From assembly GCF_900130045.1 (NCBI RefSeq), contig NZ_FQXT01000001.1, forward strand, positions 186,001 to 250,000: a DNA stretch of 64,000 bases. The letters are read 5' to 3'. This DNA is from Leeuwenhoekiella palythoae. Its GTDB lineage: Bacteria; Bacteroidota; Bacteroidia; Flavobacteriales; Flavobacteriaceae. The notes beneath the pieces were generated by a model that worked only from the letters and a program-made list of their open reading frames with translations, did not search any database and was not told the DNA's origin. A program made the position numbers and the translations under genes. Positions 36,937-44,916 of the stretch are shown in pieces; position 1 is the stretch's first letter, and the number at the start of each line of letters is the position of its first letter.

Positions 36937-37887
36937 TTAATTCAGGTTCTCTAATATCTTCTTCAAAACCACCTGCGCAGAAAACGTACGGTTGTTTGCC
37001 TGCTCGATCACTACAGATTGCTTTCCGTCTAAAACTTCGTCTGCAACGATCACATTGCGACGCACCGGCAAACAATGCATAAATTTGGCATTGCCCAGTT
37101 TTTCGTCGGTAATCGTCCAACTGCTGTGCGAATCTACAGTTGCCAAAACTTTACCGTAATTCTCGTAATTACTCCAGTTTTTGACATAGACAAAATCTGC
37201 ATCTTTTAAGGCCTCATCTTGATCATAAACCACAGGCGTATCCTTCATCGTAGCGTCGCTCAGTTCATAACCTTTAGGATGCGTAACGGTAAGCTCAACA
37301 TCCATTTTTTGCATCATCCCGATAAACGAATTGGCCACCGCATGCGGTAATGCTTTAGGGTGAGGCGCCCAACTCAGGACCACTTTTGGCCTTTTCTTTT
37401 GAGAGAGCTCCGTGATGGTAATAGCATCTGCCAGGGCCTGTAATGGGTGCGCCGTTGCACTTTCCATATTGACCACCGGTACTGTGGCGTATTTTACAAA
37501 GTTAGAGATCACGTATTCTGACTCATCTTTGGCTTTATCAGTCAACGTTGGGAAAGCACGTACCGCAATCACATCACCGTATTGAGAGATCACTTTGGCC
37601 GCTTCTTTCACGTGCTCAGAAGTGTCTGCATTCATCACTGTGCCGTCTTCAAATTCTAACTTCCAAGCGTCGCTGTTGAAGTTCATCACCGTAACATCCA
37701 TTCCTAAATTGCTTGCTGCTTTTTCTGTACTTAGACGCGTGCGCAAACTCGAGTTGAAAAACAGCATCACCAGGCGCTTGCGCTTTCCTAAATGTTCATA
37801 TGCATATGGATTCGCTTTTAACGCGCGTGCTTCGGCGATTAATTCCTGTAGATCTGTAATGTCGTCTAAACCGGTGTATTTTTTCAT
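36937..37887 (-). CDS. argF': N-acylornithine carbamoyltransferase (ArgF', probably succinylornithine-specific)
   Basis: Transcarbamylase of 316 residues. Carbamoyl-phosphate motifs are FFNSSLRTRLSTEKAA, HPLQALAD and HCLPVRR. It belongs to the AOTCase/SOTCase group rather than ordinary ornithine transcarbamylase: it has the MESATAHPLQ loop and lacks the ornithine-binding motif of OTCase. In published mutagenesis, as I remember it, residue 92 of the Xanthomonas AOTCase (Glu) and residue 90 of the Bacteroides fragilis SOTCase (Pro) decide between acetyl- and succinylornithine, and Ser also gives succinyl specificity. Here the matching residue is Ser90 (ADTS90EHVKE). I infer a succinylated pathway. 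It lies between argD and argB in the operon. Confidence 0.9.
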   Translation of the reverse strand: MKKYTGLDDITDLQELIAEARALKANPYAYEHLGKRKRLVMLFFNSSLRTRLSTEKAASNLGMDVTVMNFNSDAWKLEFEDGTVMNADTSEHVKEAAKVISQYGDVIAVRAFPTLTDKAKDESEYVISNFVKYATVPVVNMESATAHPLQALADAITITELSQKKRPKVVLSWAPHPKALPHAVANSFIGMMQKMDVELTVTHPKGYELSDATMKDTPVVYDQDEALKDADFVYVKNWSNYENYGKVLATVDSHSSWTITDEKLGNAKFMHCLPVRRNVIVADEVLDGKQSVVIEQANNRTFSAQVVLKKILENLN

Positions 37888-37946
37888 TAGTTGATTCCTG
37901 TCAAAGTGTTAGTTAGCAGCCGAAATCTCTGCTAGAGTTATAGTTA

Positions 37947-39080
37947 TTATAAGTTGTTTAATTCTATTTTAAGTGCTTCAAAAAACTGATCGATATGCTC
38001 GTTCTGAACCGTTAATGGTGGAAGAATGCGTATCAAGTTTTTATTTTTTGCACTTCCTGTAAAAATATGCTGATCGTAAATCAGCTTTTTGCGTAAGGCT
38101 GCCGTATCAAAATCAAATTCAATACCTAGCATCAAACCGCGCCCTTTTACCGCTTTGATCTGCGGAATTTCTGTAGTTTTTGCCTTAAAATGATCAGAAA
38201 CGCGTAACGCGTGTGTCATCAAATCTTCTTCTTCTAAAACTTCAAGAACGGTCAAGGCTGCGGTACACGCTAAGTGATTTCCACCAAAGGTGGTCCCCAG
38301 CATTCCGTATTCTGCTTTGATCGAAGGGTGAATTAGAATTCCTCCAACCGGAAATCCGTTCCCCATTCCTTTAGCCATCGAGATCAACTCAGGCTCCACG
38401 TTATATTCTTGAAAAGCAAAGAATTTGCCGGTACGGCCAAAACCTGCCTGAACTTCGTCTGCAATAAGGCAGGTTCCGGTTTCCTTGCATAGTTTATCAA
38501 CGCCTTCATAAAATTCAGCAGTGCTGATATCTAAACCACCAACACCTTGAATAAACTCCACGATTACCGCACAAACATCACCTTTTGCTAAAACTGCAGC
38601 TAAAGCGTCCAAATCTCCTAAGGGTAAAAATTCAACTTCTTGCTGTGCGTTAATTGGTGCGACAATTTTAGGATTATCGGTCGCGGCAACCGCTGCTGAA
38701 GTTCTTCCGTGGAAACTGTTGTGAAAAGCGACTACTTTTTTTCTTCCGGTAACGAAAGATGCCATTTTCAACGCATTCTCATTAGCCTCAGCCCCACTGC
38801 TACACATAAATAATTGATAGCCGGGACAATTAGCCTGAAGCGGTAATTTTTCGCCTAAAGCTTCCTGTAATGGGTTTTTAACCGCATTGCTATAAAAGCC
38901 GATATCGCCCAATTGCTTGGTAAGATTTTCAACATATTTAGGATGTGCGTGACCTATGGAGATCACCGCGTGACCACCATATAAATCTAAATATTTAGTA
39001 GGTGCAGCATCATAAACCCAGACATCCTGAGCTTTAATGGGTGTCACATCATAAAGTGGATAAACATCAAATAAACTCAT
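37947..39080 (-). CDS. argD: N-acylornithine aminotransferase
   Basis: PLP-dependent class-III aminotransferase of 377 residues that converts N-acylglutamate semialdehyde to N-acylornithine. The pocket is clear: MCSSGAEANENALKMA, the Asp of LIADEVQAGFGRTGKFFAFQ, and the Schiff-base Lys in ELISMAKGMGNGFPVG. Its start codon overlaps the proC stop by one base (TAATG), so the two are translationally coupled. Acetyl versus succinyl preference cannot be read from the sequence. Confidence 0.94.
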   Translation of the reverse strand: MSLFDVYPLYDVTPIKAQDVWVYDAAPTKYLDLYGGHAVISIGHAHPKYVENLTKQLGDIGFYSNAVKNPLQEALGEKLPLQANCPGYQLFMCSSGAEANENALKMASFVTGRKKVVAFHNSFHGRTSAAVAATDNPKIVAPINAQQEVEFLPLGDLDALAAVLAKGDVCAVIVEFIQGVGGLDISTAEFYEGVDKLCKETGTCLIADEVQAGFGRTGKFFAFQEYNVEPELISMAKGMGNGFPVGGILIHPSIKAEYGMLGTTFGGNHLACTAALTVLEVLEEEDLMTHALRVSDHFKAKTTEIPQIKAVKGRGLMLGIEFDFDTAALRKKLIYDQHIFTGSAKNKNLIRILPPLTVQNEHIDQFFEALKIELNNL

Positions 39081-39880
39081 TATTTCTGGTCTGTTTTTAT
39101 AACATTAATTTTATTGAAAGATGCAACCATCCCTTGAATCAACGACGAACTCAAGCCTTTGTGCTCCATCTCGTTCAAGCCTTCTATGGTACAACCTTTT
39201 GGCGTGGTTACACGATCGATCTCTTCTTCTGGATGGTTTCCGGAATCGATCAATAATTTGGAAGCACCGTTACAGGTGTGCATCGCTAATTCTTGTGCTT
39301 CTTTAGCATCAAAACCTAACTGAATCGCTGCCTGTGTTGTTGCGCGAATTAAGCGCATCCAGAATGCGATTCCGCTGGCGCAAACTACCGTTGCTGCTTG
39401 CATTTGTTTTTCAGGAATGATCAAGCTGTTTCCTAATCTGTTGAAAATAGCTTCGGCGATCTTGATACGCTTCATTCCTTTCTCGTTACTCGCCAAACAC
39501 GTCATCGATGCACCAACCGCAATCGCTGTATTCGGCATCGCGCGAATGATGAACTGGTCAGTTCCCACAATATCTTCTATCTGCGAAATTTGATACCCTG
39601 TGATCGTTGATATCAGTACATGCTTATCAGTCAATTCGTTTTTGATATCGTGTAAAATAGAACCTAACTGCGCAGGTTGTACCGCAAAAATCAAAATATC
39701 AGATTTTTGCACCGCCTCAACATTGTCTGAAGTCACAAACACGTTTTTATATTCGGCATAGGACTCAATCCCAGCCGGATTACGGCGCGTCATGTACAAA
39801 GAAGTGATTGCATTATTGGTAATTAAACCTTTAGCTATTGAAAGCCCCAAATTACCTGTACCTATGATTGCTATTTTCAT
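39080..39880 (-). CDS. proC: Pyrroline-5-carboxylate reductase
   Basis: Reduces pyrroline-5-carboxylate to proline, and has 266 residues. The Rossmann motif IGTGNLGLSIAKGL is at the N-terminus, and the C-terminal dimer domain has VTTPKGCTIEGLNEME, the conserved P5CR signature. The gene sits inside the arginine operon, between argC and argD. This position is typical of Bacteroidota and suggests joint regulation of ornithine-derived proline, or reuse of a semialdehyde made by the pathway. Upstream (39881-39967) is a hairpin-forming intergenic segment. Confidence 0.92.
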   Translation of the reverse strand: MKIAIIGTGNLGLSIAKGLITNNAITSLYMTRRNPAGIESYAEYKNVFVTSDNVEAVQKSDILIFAVQPAQLGSILHDIKNELTDKHVLISTITGYQISQIEDIVGTDQFIIRAMPNTAIAVGASMTCLASNEKGMKRIKIAEAIFNRLGNSLIIPEKQMQAATVVCASGIAFWMRLIRATTQAAIQLGFDAKEAQELAMHTCNGASKLLIDSGNHPEEEIDRVTTPKGCTIEGLNEMEHKGLSSSLIQGMVASFNKINVIKTDQK

Positions 39881-39897
39881 AATTAATAAGATTTTTC

Positions 39898-39943
39898 ATT
39901 TCCGCCCTTCGACTATCGCTCAGGATAAATTTCAGACGGAAAT
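39898..39943 (-). repeat. Hairpin-forming intergenic repeat element between argC and proC
   Basis: ATTTCCG (39898-39904) and CGGAAAT (39937-39943) flank a core CCTTCGACTATCGCTCAGG, a sequence type that I recall as a dispersed short repeat in many Bacteroidota genomes. It lies within an operon, 18 bp before proC, where it might alter mRNA stability. Confidence 0.45.
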
Positions 39944-39967
39944 CTTTTTATACGCCTCTCTAAAGGC

Positions 39968-40945
39968 TTAGAAATAACTTCCTTTTAAATTCAAGCCTTC
40001 GGTTTGTGGTAGACCGAAAATCAAGTTCATATTTTCTACCGCCTGTCCTGAAGCTCCTTTTAAAAGATTATCAATACAACTGGTGATCAATAATTGATTG
40101 TTGTGCTTATGCAAGTGAATCAAACATTTATTGGTGTTCACCACTTGCTTCATATGAATATCTGTCTCGGAAACAAAGGTGAATGGCGCTTCGGCATAAA
40201 AATCGGTGTAGATTTTTTTAATAGCTTCCAGGTCTCCTTCAAATTTGGTGTACGCGGTGGCGAAAATTCCTCGAGAGAAATTCCCACGATTTGGAAGAAA
40301 GAAAATCTCCTTGTCAAATCCGCTTTGCAAACTTTTAACCGACTGATTGATCTCCCCCATATGCTGATGGGTAAACGGCTTGTAATATGAGAAGTTATTA
40401 TCTCTCCAAGTGTAATGCGTCGTTGCTGAAAGTGAAGTTCCCGCTCCGGTAGCACCGGTCACTGCATTGATGTGAATGTCTGAAGTTATATTCTTTGAAT
40501 CTGCTAACGGAAGTAATGCCAACTGGATCGCAGTAGCAAAACACCCCGGATTTGCAATAGAACCCGCTTGTTTGATCTCGTCTTTATTCAGTTCCGGAAG
40601 TCCGTAAATGAATTCTCTTCCTTGAAACTCAGCGTCTGGTTTTAGCCTGAAATCGTTACTTAAGTCAATAATAATGGTTTCTTCTGAAAACACATTCTTA
40701 TCTAAAAATGCAGTTGAGTTTCCGTGTCCTAAACACAAGAAAACCACATCAACATTAAAATCAACCGTATCAGCAAATCGAATATCAGTACTTCCTAGTA
40801 GGTCCTGATGCACATCGCTCAATAGATTTCCGGCATTTGAAGTACTGAAAACAAAACTTAAATCAACATAATTATGATTCAGTAGAATTCTGATTAACTC
40901 TCCTGCCGTATAACCGGCACCGCCAATTATTCCTGCTTTGATCAT
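39968..40945 (-). CDS. argC: N-acyl-gamma-glutamyl-phosphate reductase
   Basis: NADPH-dependent reduction of N-acylglutamyl phosphate to the semialdehyde, 325 residues. The nucleotide-binding GIIGGAGYTAGELIRIL is at the N-terminus, and the catalytic Cys lies in IANPGCFATAIQLALLPL. The ATHYTWRDNNFSYYKPFTHQHMGEI region is typical of the bacterial type. The start overlaps the argG stop region by 4 bp (ATGA type), a sign of translational coupling. Confidence 0.96.
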   Translation of the reverse strand: MIKAGIIGGAGYTAGELIRILLNHNYVDLSFVFSTSNAGNLLSDVHQDLLGSTDIRFADTVDFNVDVVFLCLGHGNSTAFLDKNVFSEETIIIDLSNDFRLKPDAEFQGREFIYGLPELNKDEIKQAGSIANPGCFATAIQLALLPLADSKNITSDIHINAVTGATGAGTSLSATTHYTWRDNNFSYYKPFTHQHMGEINQSVKSLQSGFDKEIFFLPNRGNFSRGIFATAYTKFEGDLEAIKKIYTDFYAEAPFTFVSETDIHMKQVVNTNKCLIHLHKHNNQLLITSCIDNLLKGASGQAVENMNLIFGLPQTEGLNLKGSYF

Positions 40946-42129
40946 GAGTCTCCGTTTACGTGGTTGTAAATCTTGTTTTGGTTCCCGGTGATTTTGATAA
41001 AGCCTTTAGCATCATCTGCCGTCCAGCCTTTATTCATCTCACCATACGCACCAAACGAAGCATTCATCAAGTCGTGATCAGACTTTATTCCTTCTAAAGT
41101 AAATCGATACGGTTGAAGCGTCACATACACTTCACCTGAAACATTCTTTTGACTATCGGTTAAAAATGCTTCCAAGTTGCGCATTGCGGGATCAAGATAT
41201 TGTCCCTCGTGCAGGTGCATTCCATAGAAATTAGATAAATAATCTTTGTGCTGCATTTGCCATTTTGTAAGCGTGTGCTTCTCTAGCAAATGATGCGCTT
41301 TTAAAATAATCACAGGTGCAGCAGCTTCAAAACCTACACGACCTTTAATCCCAATAATCGTGTCACCCACATGAATATCACGACCGATACCAAACGGAGC
41401 CGCAAGTTTTTGTAAAGCTTCAATATTTTCTACAGGAGATCCCGATTTACCATTTACAGCGGTAAGTTCACCCTTTTCAAAAGTTAAGGTTACTTTTTCT
41501 GCTTCAGACTTTTCTACCTGAGAAGGAAAAGCAGATTCCGGCAAACCTTGGTGTGAAGTCAATGTTTCACTTCCGCCAACAGAAGTTCCCCATAGTCCAC
41601 GGTTTATAGAGTATTGTGCTTTTTCCCAAGACATCTCAACCCCGTGACTTTTTAAATAATCGATCTCCTCCTGACGTGAAAGTTTTAAATCTCTAATTGG
41701 TGTGATGATCTCGATCTCAGGTGCCAAAGTTTGAAAGATCATATCAAAACGCACCTGATCGTTTCCTGCTCCCGTGCTTCCGTGAGCTACGTATTCTGCA
41801 CCAATAGATTTTGCATAATTGATGATCTCAACCGCCTGAATAATACGTTCTGCACTTACCGAAAGCGGATAGGTATTGTTTTTCAATACGTTCCCAAAGA
41901 TCAAATACTTAACTACTTTGTCATAAAAGCGATCTACTGCTTGTACATTTTTGTAGGTTTTTGCACCGATCTTTAAGGCTTTAGATTCGATTTCGTCAAT
42001 CTCTTCTTGCGTAAAACCACCGGTATTAATGCTTACCGCATGAACTTCAAATCCTTTTTCTTCTGAAAGGTATTTTGCGCAATAACTGGTATCTAAGCCG
42101 CCGCTGTAGGCGAGAACTAATTTTTTCAT
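40942..42129 (-). CDS. argG: Argininosuccinate synthase
   Basis: ATP-dependent condensation of citrulline and aspartate, 395 residues. The PP-loop motif LAYSGGLDTSYCAKYL is at the N-terminus. Later come GSTGAGNDQVRFD and SINRGLWGTSVGG, which bind the substrates. It is the second gene of the operon after the GNAT gene (47 bp apart) and overlaps argC by 4 bp. It uses free citrulline, so it must act after the deacylase. Confidence 0.97.
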   Translation of the reverse strand: MKKLVLAYSGGLDTSYCAKYLSEEKGFEVHAVSINTGGFTQEEIDEIESKALKIGAKTYKNVQAVDRFYDKVVKYLIFGNVLKNNTYPLSVSAERIIQAVEIINYAKSIGAEYVAHGSTGAGNDQVRFDMIFQTLAPEIEIITPIRDLKLSRQEEIDYLKSHGVEMSWEKAQYSINRGLWGTSVGGSETLTSHQGLPESAFPSQVEKSEAEKVTLTFEKGELTAVNGKSGSPVENIEALQKLAAPFGIGRDIHVGDTIIGIKGRVGFEAAAPVIILKAHHLLEKHTLTKWQMQHKDYLSNFYGMHLHEGQYLDPAMRNLEAFLTDSQKNVSGEVYVTLQPYRFTLEGIKSDHDLMNASFGAYGEMNKGWTADDAKGFIKITGNQNKIYNHVNGDS

Positions 42130-42176
42130 TTTATTCTATTTATTCTGAAAACGCTCGGTAAGTGAGCTTAAGGTTT

Positions 42177-42842
42177 TTATTCTTCTTTTTTTTTATCTTT
42201 TTTCAAAAACAAGTGTTCTTTGATGCTTTTTAATCGGGTAAATGCTTTAGGGTTTACCTCTTCTTTCTCACGAACTCTTTGATTGATTTTATCTTCAATT
42301 TCCTGCTTTTTCTTTTCTTCTTTTTCAGGATCATAAAGCATTCCTGTGCACAAACACATTTTTTGCTCAGTACGTTGAAGAATGTCGTAGTTTCTGCAGG
42401 TTTGGCAACCTTTCCAAAAAGTAGGATCATCTGTAAGCTCTGAGAAGGTCACAGGACGGTAGCCCAAATCCGAGTTGATCTTCATCACGGCAAGACCGGT
42501 GGTGATCCCAAATACTTTAGCATCAGGATATTTAGCTCTGGAGTGATTAAAGATCGCTTCTTTGATCTGGCGCGCGAGTCCGCTGCCTCTATAATCCGGA
42601 TGTACTATAAGTCCTGAATTAGCTACAAACTTACCATGGCCCCAAGCCTCGATGTAGCAAAAACCGGCAAATTTCTCACCGTCAAGGGCGATCACTGCAT
42701 TGCCGTTTTCCATCTTGGTAATGACGTATTCAGGTGTACGTTTGGCGATTCCGGTGCCGCGTACTTTTGCAGATTCTGCGATGGTATCGCAAATATATTG
42801 TGCATATCCCGCGTGGGATTTGTTAGCAATAATAATTTCCAT
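42177..42842 (-). CDS. GNAT acyltransferase, probable N-acylglutamate synthase of the arginine operon
   Basis: A 221-residue protein (start at the second Met, MEIIIANKSH; a Met two codons earlier is possible). The GNAT fold has acyl-CoA loop HPDYRGSGLARQIKEAI and a following strand VFGITTGLAVMKINSDLGY. A four-Cys segment (GCQTCRNYDILQRTEQKMCLC) and a basic coiled tail follow. It is the first structural gene of the arginine operon, which otherwise lacks argA and argJ. The Bacteroides thetaiotaomicron enzyme shown by genetics to be N-succinylglutamate synthase (BT3761, from memory) is of this type. I infer that this gene supplies the first step, with succinyl-CoA or acetyl-CoA as donor. Confidence 0.75.
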   Translation of the reverse strand: MEIIIANKSHAGYAQYICDTIAESAKVRGTGIAKRTPEYVITKMENGNAVIALDGEKFAGFCYIEAWGHGKFVANSGLIVHPDYRGSGLARQIKEAIFNHSRAKYPDAKVFGITTGLAVMKINSDLGYRPVTFSELTDDPTFWKGCQTCRNYDILQRTEQKMCLCTGMLYDPEKEEKKKQEIEDKINQRVREKEEVNPKAFTRLKSIKEHLFLKKDKKKEE

Positions 42843-42897
42843 ATTCAATTGAATTGGAAGTTAGAAAAAAGTGAAATTGTAATTTGAATCGAAAGTT

Positions 42898-42996
42898 GGA
42901 ACCGGACTCACCTAAGTTCCCTAAAAATATGCACCCACTAGGGGCGGCGGCGCTCACGGCGGCGTACAGGAATATAAACCAATGTAGTGTTGGTTC
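42898..42996 (-). promoter_or_regulatory. Arginine-operon leader: competing hairpins after the Arg-rich leader peptide
   Basis: Three stems can be seen in the minus-strand transcript. Upstream of the Arg codons AACCAA/TTGGTT pair (42977-42982 with 42990-42995). The end of the leader ORF, CCCTA (42939-42943), can pair with TAGGG (42919-42923). The bases GGAAC (42916-42920), overlapping the latter, can instead pair with GTTCC (42898-42902). The second and third are mutually exclusive, as in an attenuator. The final stem is only 5 bp plus a GG/CC inner pair and has no immediate T run (a T6 follows at 42865-42870), so the termination step is not convincing on its own. Confidence 0.5.
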
Positions 42997-43075
42997 TGTT
43001 AACTGGGTATAAAGAATTAAGCAACGCACTTACCGCTTGCTTTAGTTCTGTTATATGTCTTTTTATTCCCTTCAT
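42938..43075 (-). CDS. Arginine leader peptide (45 codons, Arg-rich C-terminus)
   Basis: ATG at 43075 opens a 45-codon ORF on the operon strand. It starts MKGIKRHITELKQAVS and ends VRRRERRRP, then TAG (42940-42938). Six of the last eight codons are Arg (CGC CGC CGT GAG CGC CGC CGC CCC), the arrangement expected if ribosome stalling on scarce arginyl-tRNA controls downstream expression. The stop lies 95 bp before the GNAT gene, the first gene of the arginine operon. A further Arg is at residue 6 and another at 27. The space 42849-43227 contains no other credible gene; an overlapping frame at 42823-43029 was rejected. Recognition rests on composition and position, not on a database hit. Confidence 0.8.
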   Translation of the reverse strand: MKGIKRHITELKQAVSALLNSLYPVNRTNTTLVYIPVRRRERRRP

Positions 43076-43092
43076 TGTTGATGCTAAAATAC

Positions 43093-43149
43093 AAAGTAGA
43101 TTTAAATGAACCTCCAGATTTTACTAGAAATATCAAATAAATCTACTTT
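43093..43149. promoter_or_regulatory. 12-bp perfect inverted repeat upstream of the arginine leader
   Basis: AAAGTAGATTTA (43093-43104) and TAAATCTACTTT (43138-43149) are exact inverted copies separated by 33 nt. They lie between the gapN stop and the leader ATG (18 bp away). It could be a two-site operator, or a long-loop terminator for gapN; no T run supports the second. Confidence 0.45.
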
Positions 43150-43227
43150 TTTAAATATTCTTCAGTTTTCAATACAAAAAGCACTTTTCACTGATTGATT
43201 CATAATAAACCAAATCATTTATGAATG

Positions 43228-44844
43228 TTACAGCAAGTAATCTGTACTTACAAAGTTTGATTTTTTGGTATCCAACAGCTCATTAAGGATCGCATTGTTG
43301 TATGCATTGTCTTTAGAAGCCACAAATGTGCGTATCGAGAACGAACGCAAGGCATCATGTACGCTCAATGTACTCACCGCTGAATCCTTTCTGCCTGTAA
43401 ATGGATAAACATCTGGACCGCGCTGACACGAACTGTTTAAATTTACACGACATACTAAATTAACTAACGTGTCTATCAGCGGCGCAAGTGCTTTTACATC
43501 TTTACCAAAAAGACTTACTTGCTGTCCGTAATTCGATTCAGCCATATCATCTAAAGGTTCGTCGATGTGTTTAAATGTCAACACCGGAACTACAGGGCCA
43601 AATTGTTCTTCTTTGTAAACCTCCATTTCTTTAGTCACCGGAAACAATACTGCCGGCCAAATAAAGTTTTCTGAGCGCTCCCCGCCTTTTGCGTTGATCA
43701 CTTTTGCGCCTTTGGCTTTAGCATCATCAATCAACTGCTGAATATAATCTGGTTTTGAAGGTTCAGGGAGCGGCGTGAGCTTCACATCATCTTCCCAAGG
43801 CAAACCAAATTTTAAAGCATCAACAGCCTCAGCATACTTTCTATTGAAGGTTTCTGCGATATTTTCATGCACATAGATCACTTTCAACGCTGTACAGCGC
43901 TGGCCGTTAAAAGATAGTGTTCCGGCGATGCATTCTGCAACTGCAAGATCAAGATCAGCATCCGGTAAAATTATCGCGGGATTTTTTGCTTCGAGACCTA
44001 AAACTAAGCGCAAACGGTTTTGTTTAGGGTGCAATGCCTGAAGTGAATTGGCCGAAGAACTATGACCAATCAAGGCTAAAACATCTACCTTTCCGGTTTT
44101 CATAATTGGTGTTGCCACGGCTCTACCTCTTCCAAAAAGAATATTCACCACTCCGGCAGGGAAACTTTCTTGAAAAGCCTCTAGCAACGGTGTGATTAAA
44201 AGAACGCCGTGCTTAGCCGGTTTAAAAACAGCCGTATTTCCCATAATCAATGCAGGAATCAGCAAACAAAACGTCTCGTTAAGCGGATAGTTATAAGGCC
44301 CCAAACAAAGTACAACGCCTAAAGGACCTCGTCTAATATGCGCGTGAATACCACCTTCTTTATAGAATTTAGCACTCTCACGATCCATATTCTTGTAATC
44401 TTCGATGGTATCAAGAATATATTCAACTGTACGATCAAACTCTTTTTGCGAATCCGGGTAATTTTTACCAATCTCCCACATCAGCAGTTTTACAATGAGT
44501 TCCCGCTTTTCTTTCATTTTTGTAACGAAAGTTTCCATACACTTAATACGGTCGGCAACTTTCATTGTAGGCCACAAGCCCTGACCGCGATCATAGGCTT
44601 TGTGCGCAGCATCAACTGCTGCAATAGCTTCAGATTCGCCCAAAGAAGGAATAGAGCCCAAACGAGTTGGTTGACGCTCTCCATCTTTTTCTGTATGAAT
44701 GCTTGAAAAAACATCTGCTGTTTCACCATTCCAATTATGCATTTTCCCGTCAATTAGATAGGTGCGCTGCTCAATAGAGTCAACTTTAAACTGATCTGGA
44801 ATATCTGTAGGTAATTGTTTCATAGGTTGATTAGATTTTGACAA
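43228..44844 (-). CDS. gapN: NADP-dependent non-phosphorylating glyceraldehyde-3-phosphate dehydrogenase
   Basis: Aldehyde-dehydrogenase superfamily protein of 538 residues. The catalytic Cys lies in [10 protein letters not shown], and the catalytic Glu in [11 protein letters not shown]. The C-terminal stretch [35 protein letters not shown] is distinctive of the GapN group, which oxidises glyceraldehyde-3-phosphate directly to 3-phosphoglycerate with NADP. It would supply NADPH and bypass ATP formation in glycolysis. It is a single gene between the ilv operon and the arginine leader; both neighbours are on the same strand, and it has its own upstream space of 72 bp. Confidence 0.88.
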   Translation of the reverse strand: MSKSNQPMKQLPTDIPDQFKVDSIEQRTYLIDGKMHNWNGETADVFSSIHTEKDGERQPTRLGSIPSLGESEAIAAVDAAHKAYDRGQGLWPTMKVADRIKCMETFVTKMKEKRELIVKLLMWEIGKNYPDSQKEFDRTVEYILDTIEDYKNMDRESAKFYKEGGIHAHIRRGPLGVVLCLGPYNYPLNETFCLLIPALIMGNTAVFKPAKHGVLLITPLLEAFQESFPAGVVNILFGRGRAVATPIMKTGKVDVLALIGHSSSANSLQALHPKQNRLRLVLGLEAKNPAIILPDADLDLAVAECIAGTLSFNGQRCTALKVIYVHENIAETFNRKYAEAVDALKFGLPWEDDVKLTPLPEPSKPDYIQQLIDDAKAKGAKVINAKGGERSENFIWPAVLFPVTKEMEVYKEEQFGPVVPVLTFKHIDEPLDDMAESNYGQQVSLFGKDVKALAPLIDTLVNLVCRVNLNSSCQRGPDVYPFTGRKDSAVSTLSVHDALRSFSIRTFVASKDNAYNNAILNELLDTKKSNFVSTDYLL

Positions 44845-44916
44845 AATGAATTGACTTTAAGACTGCTATTTTGAAAATATACAATTTAAAGAGCTAAGGG
44901 GTAGATTATTAAATCT

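Noticed and set aside
42823-43029. 68-codon minus-strand ORF overlapping the arginine leader region
   Set aside because: It is out of frame with the Arg-rich ORF, has no recognisable content, and overlaps the start of the GNAT gene.
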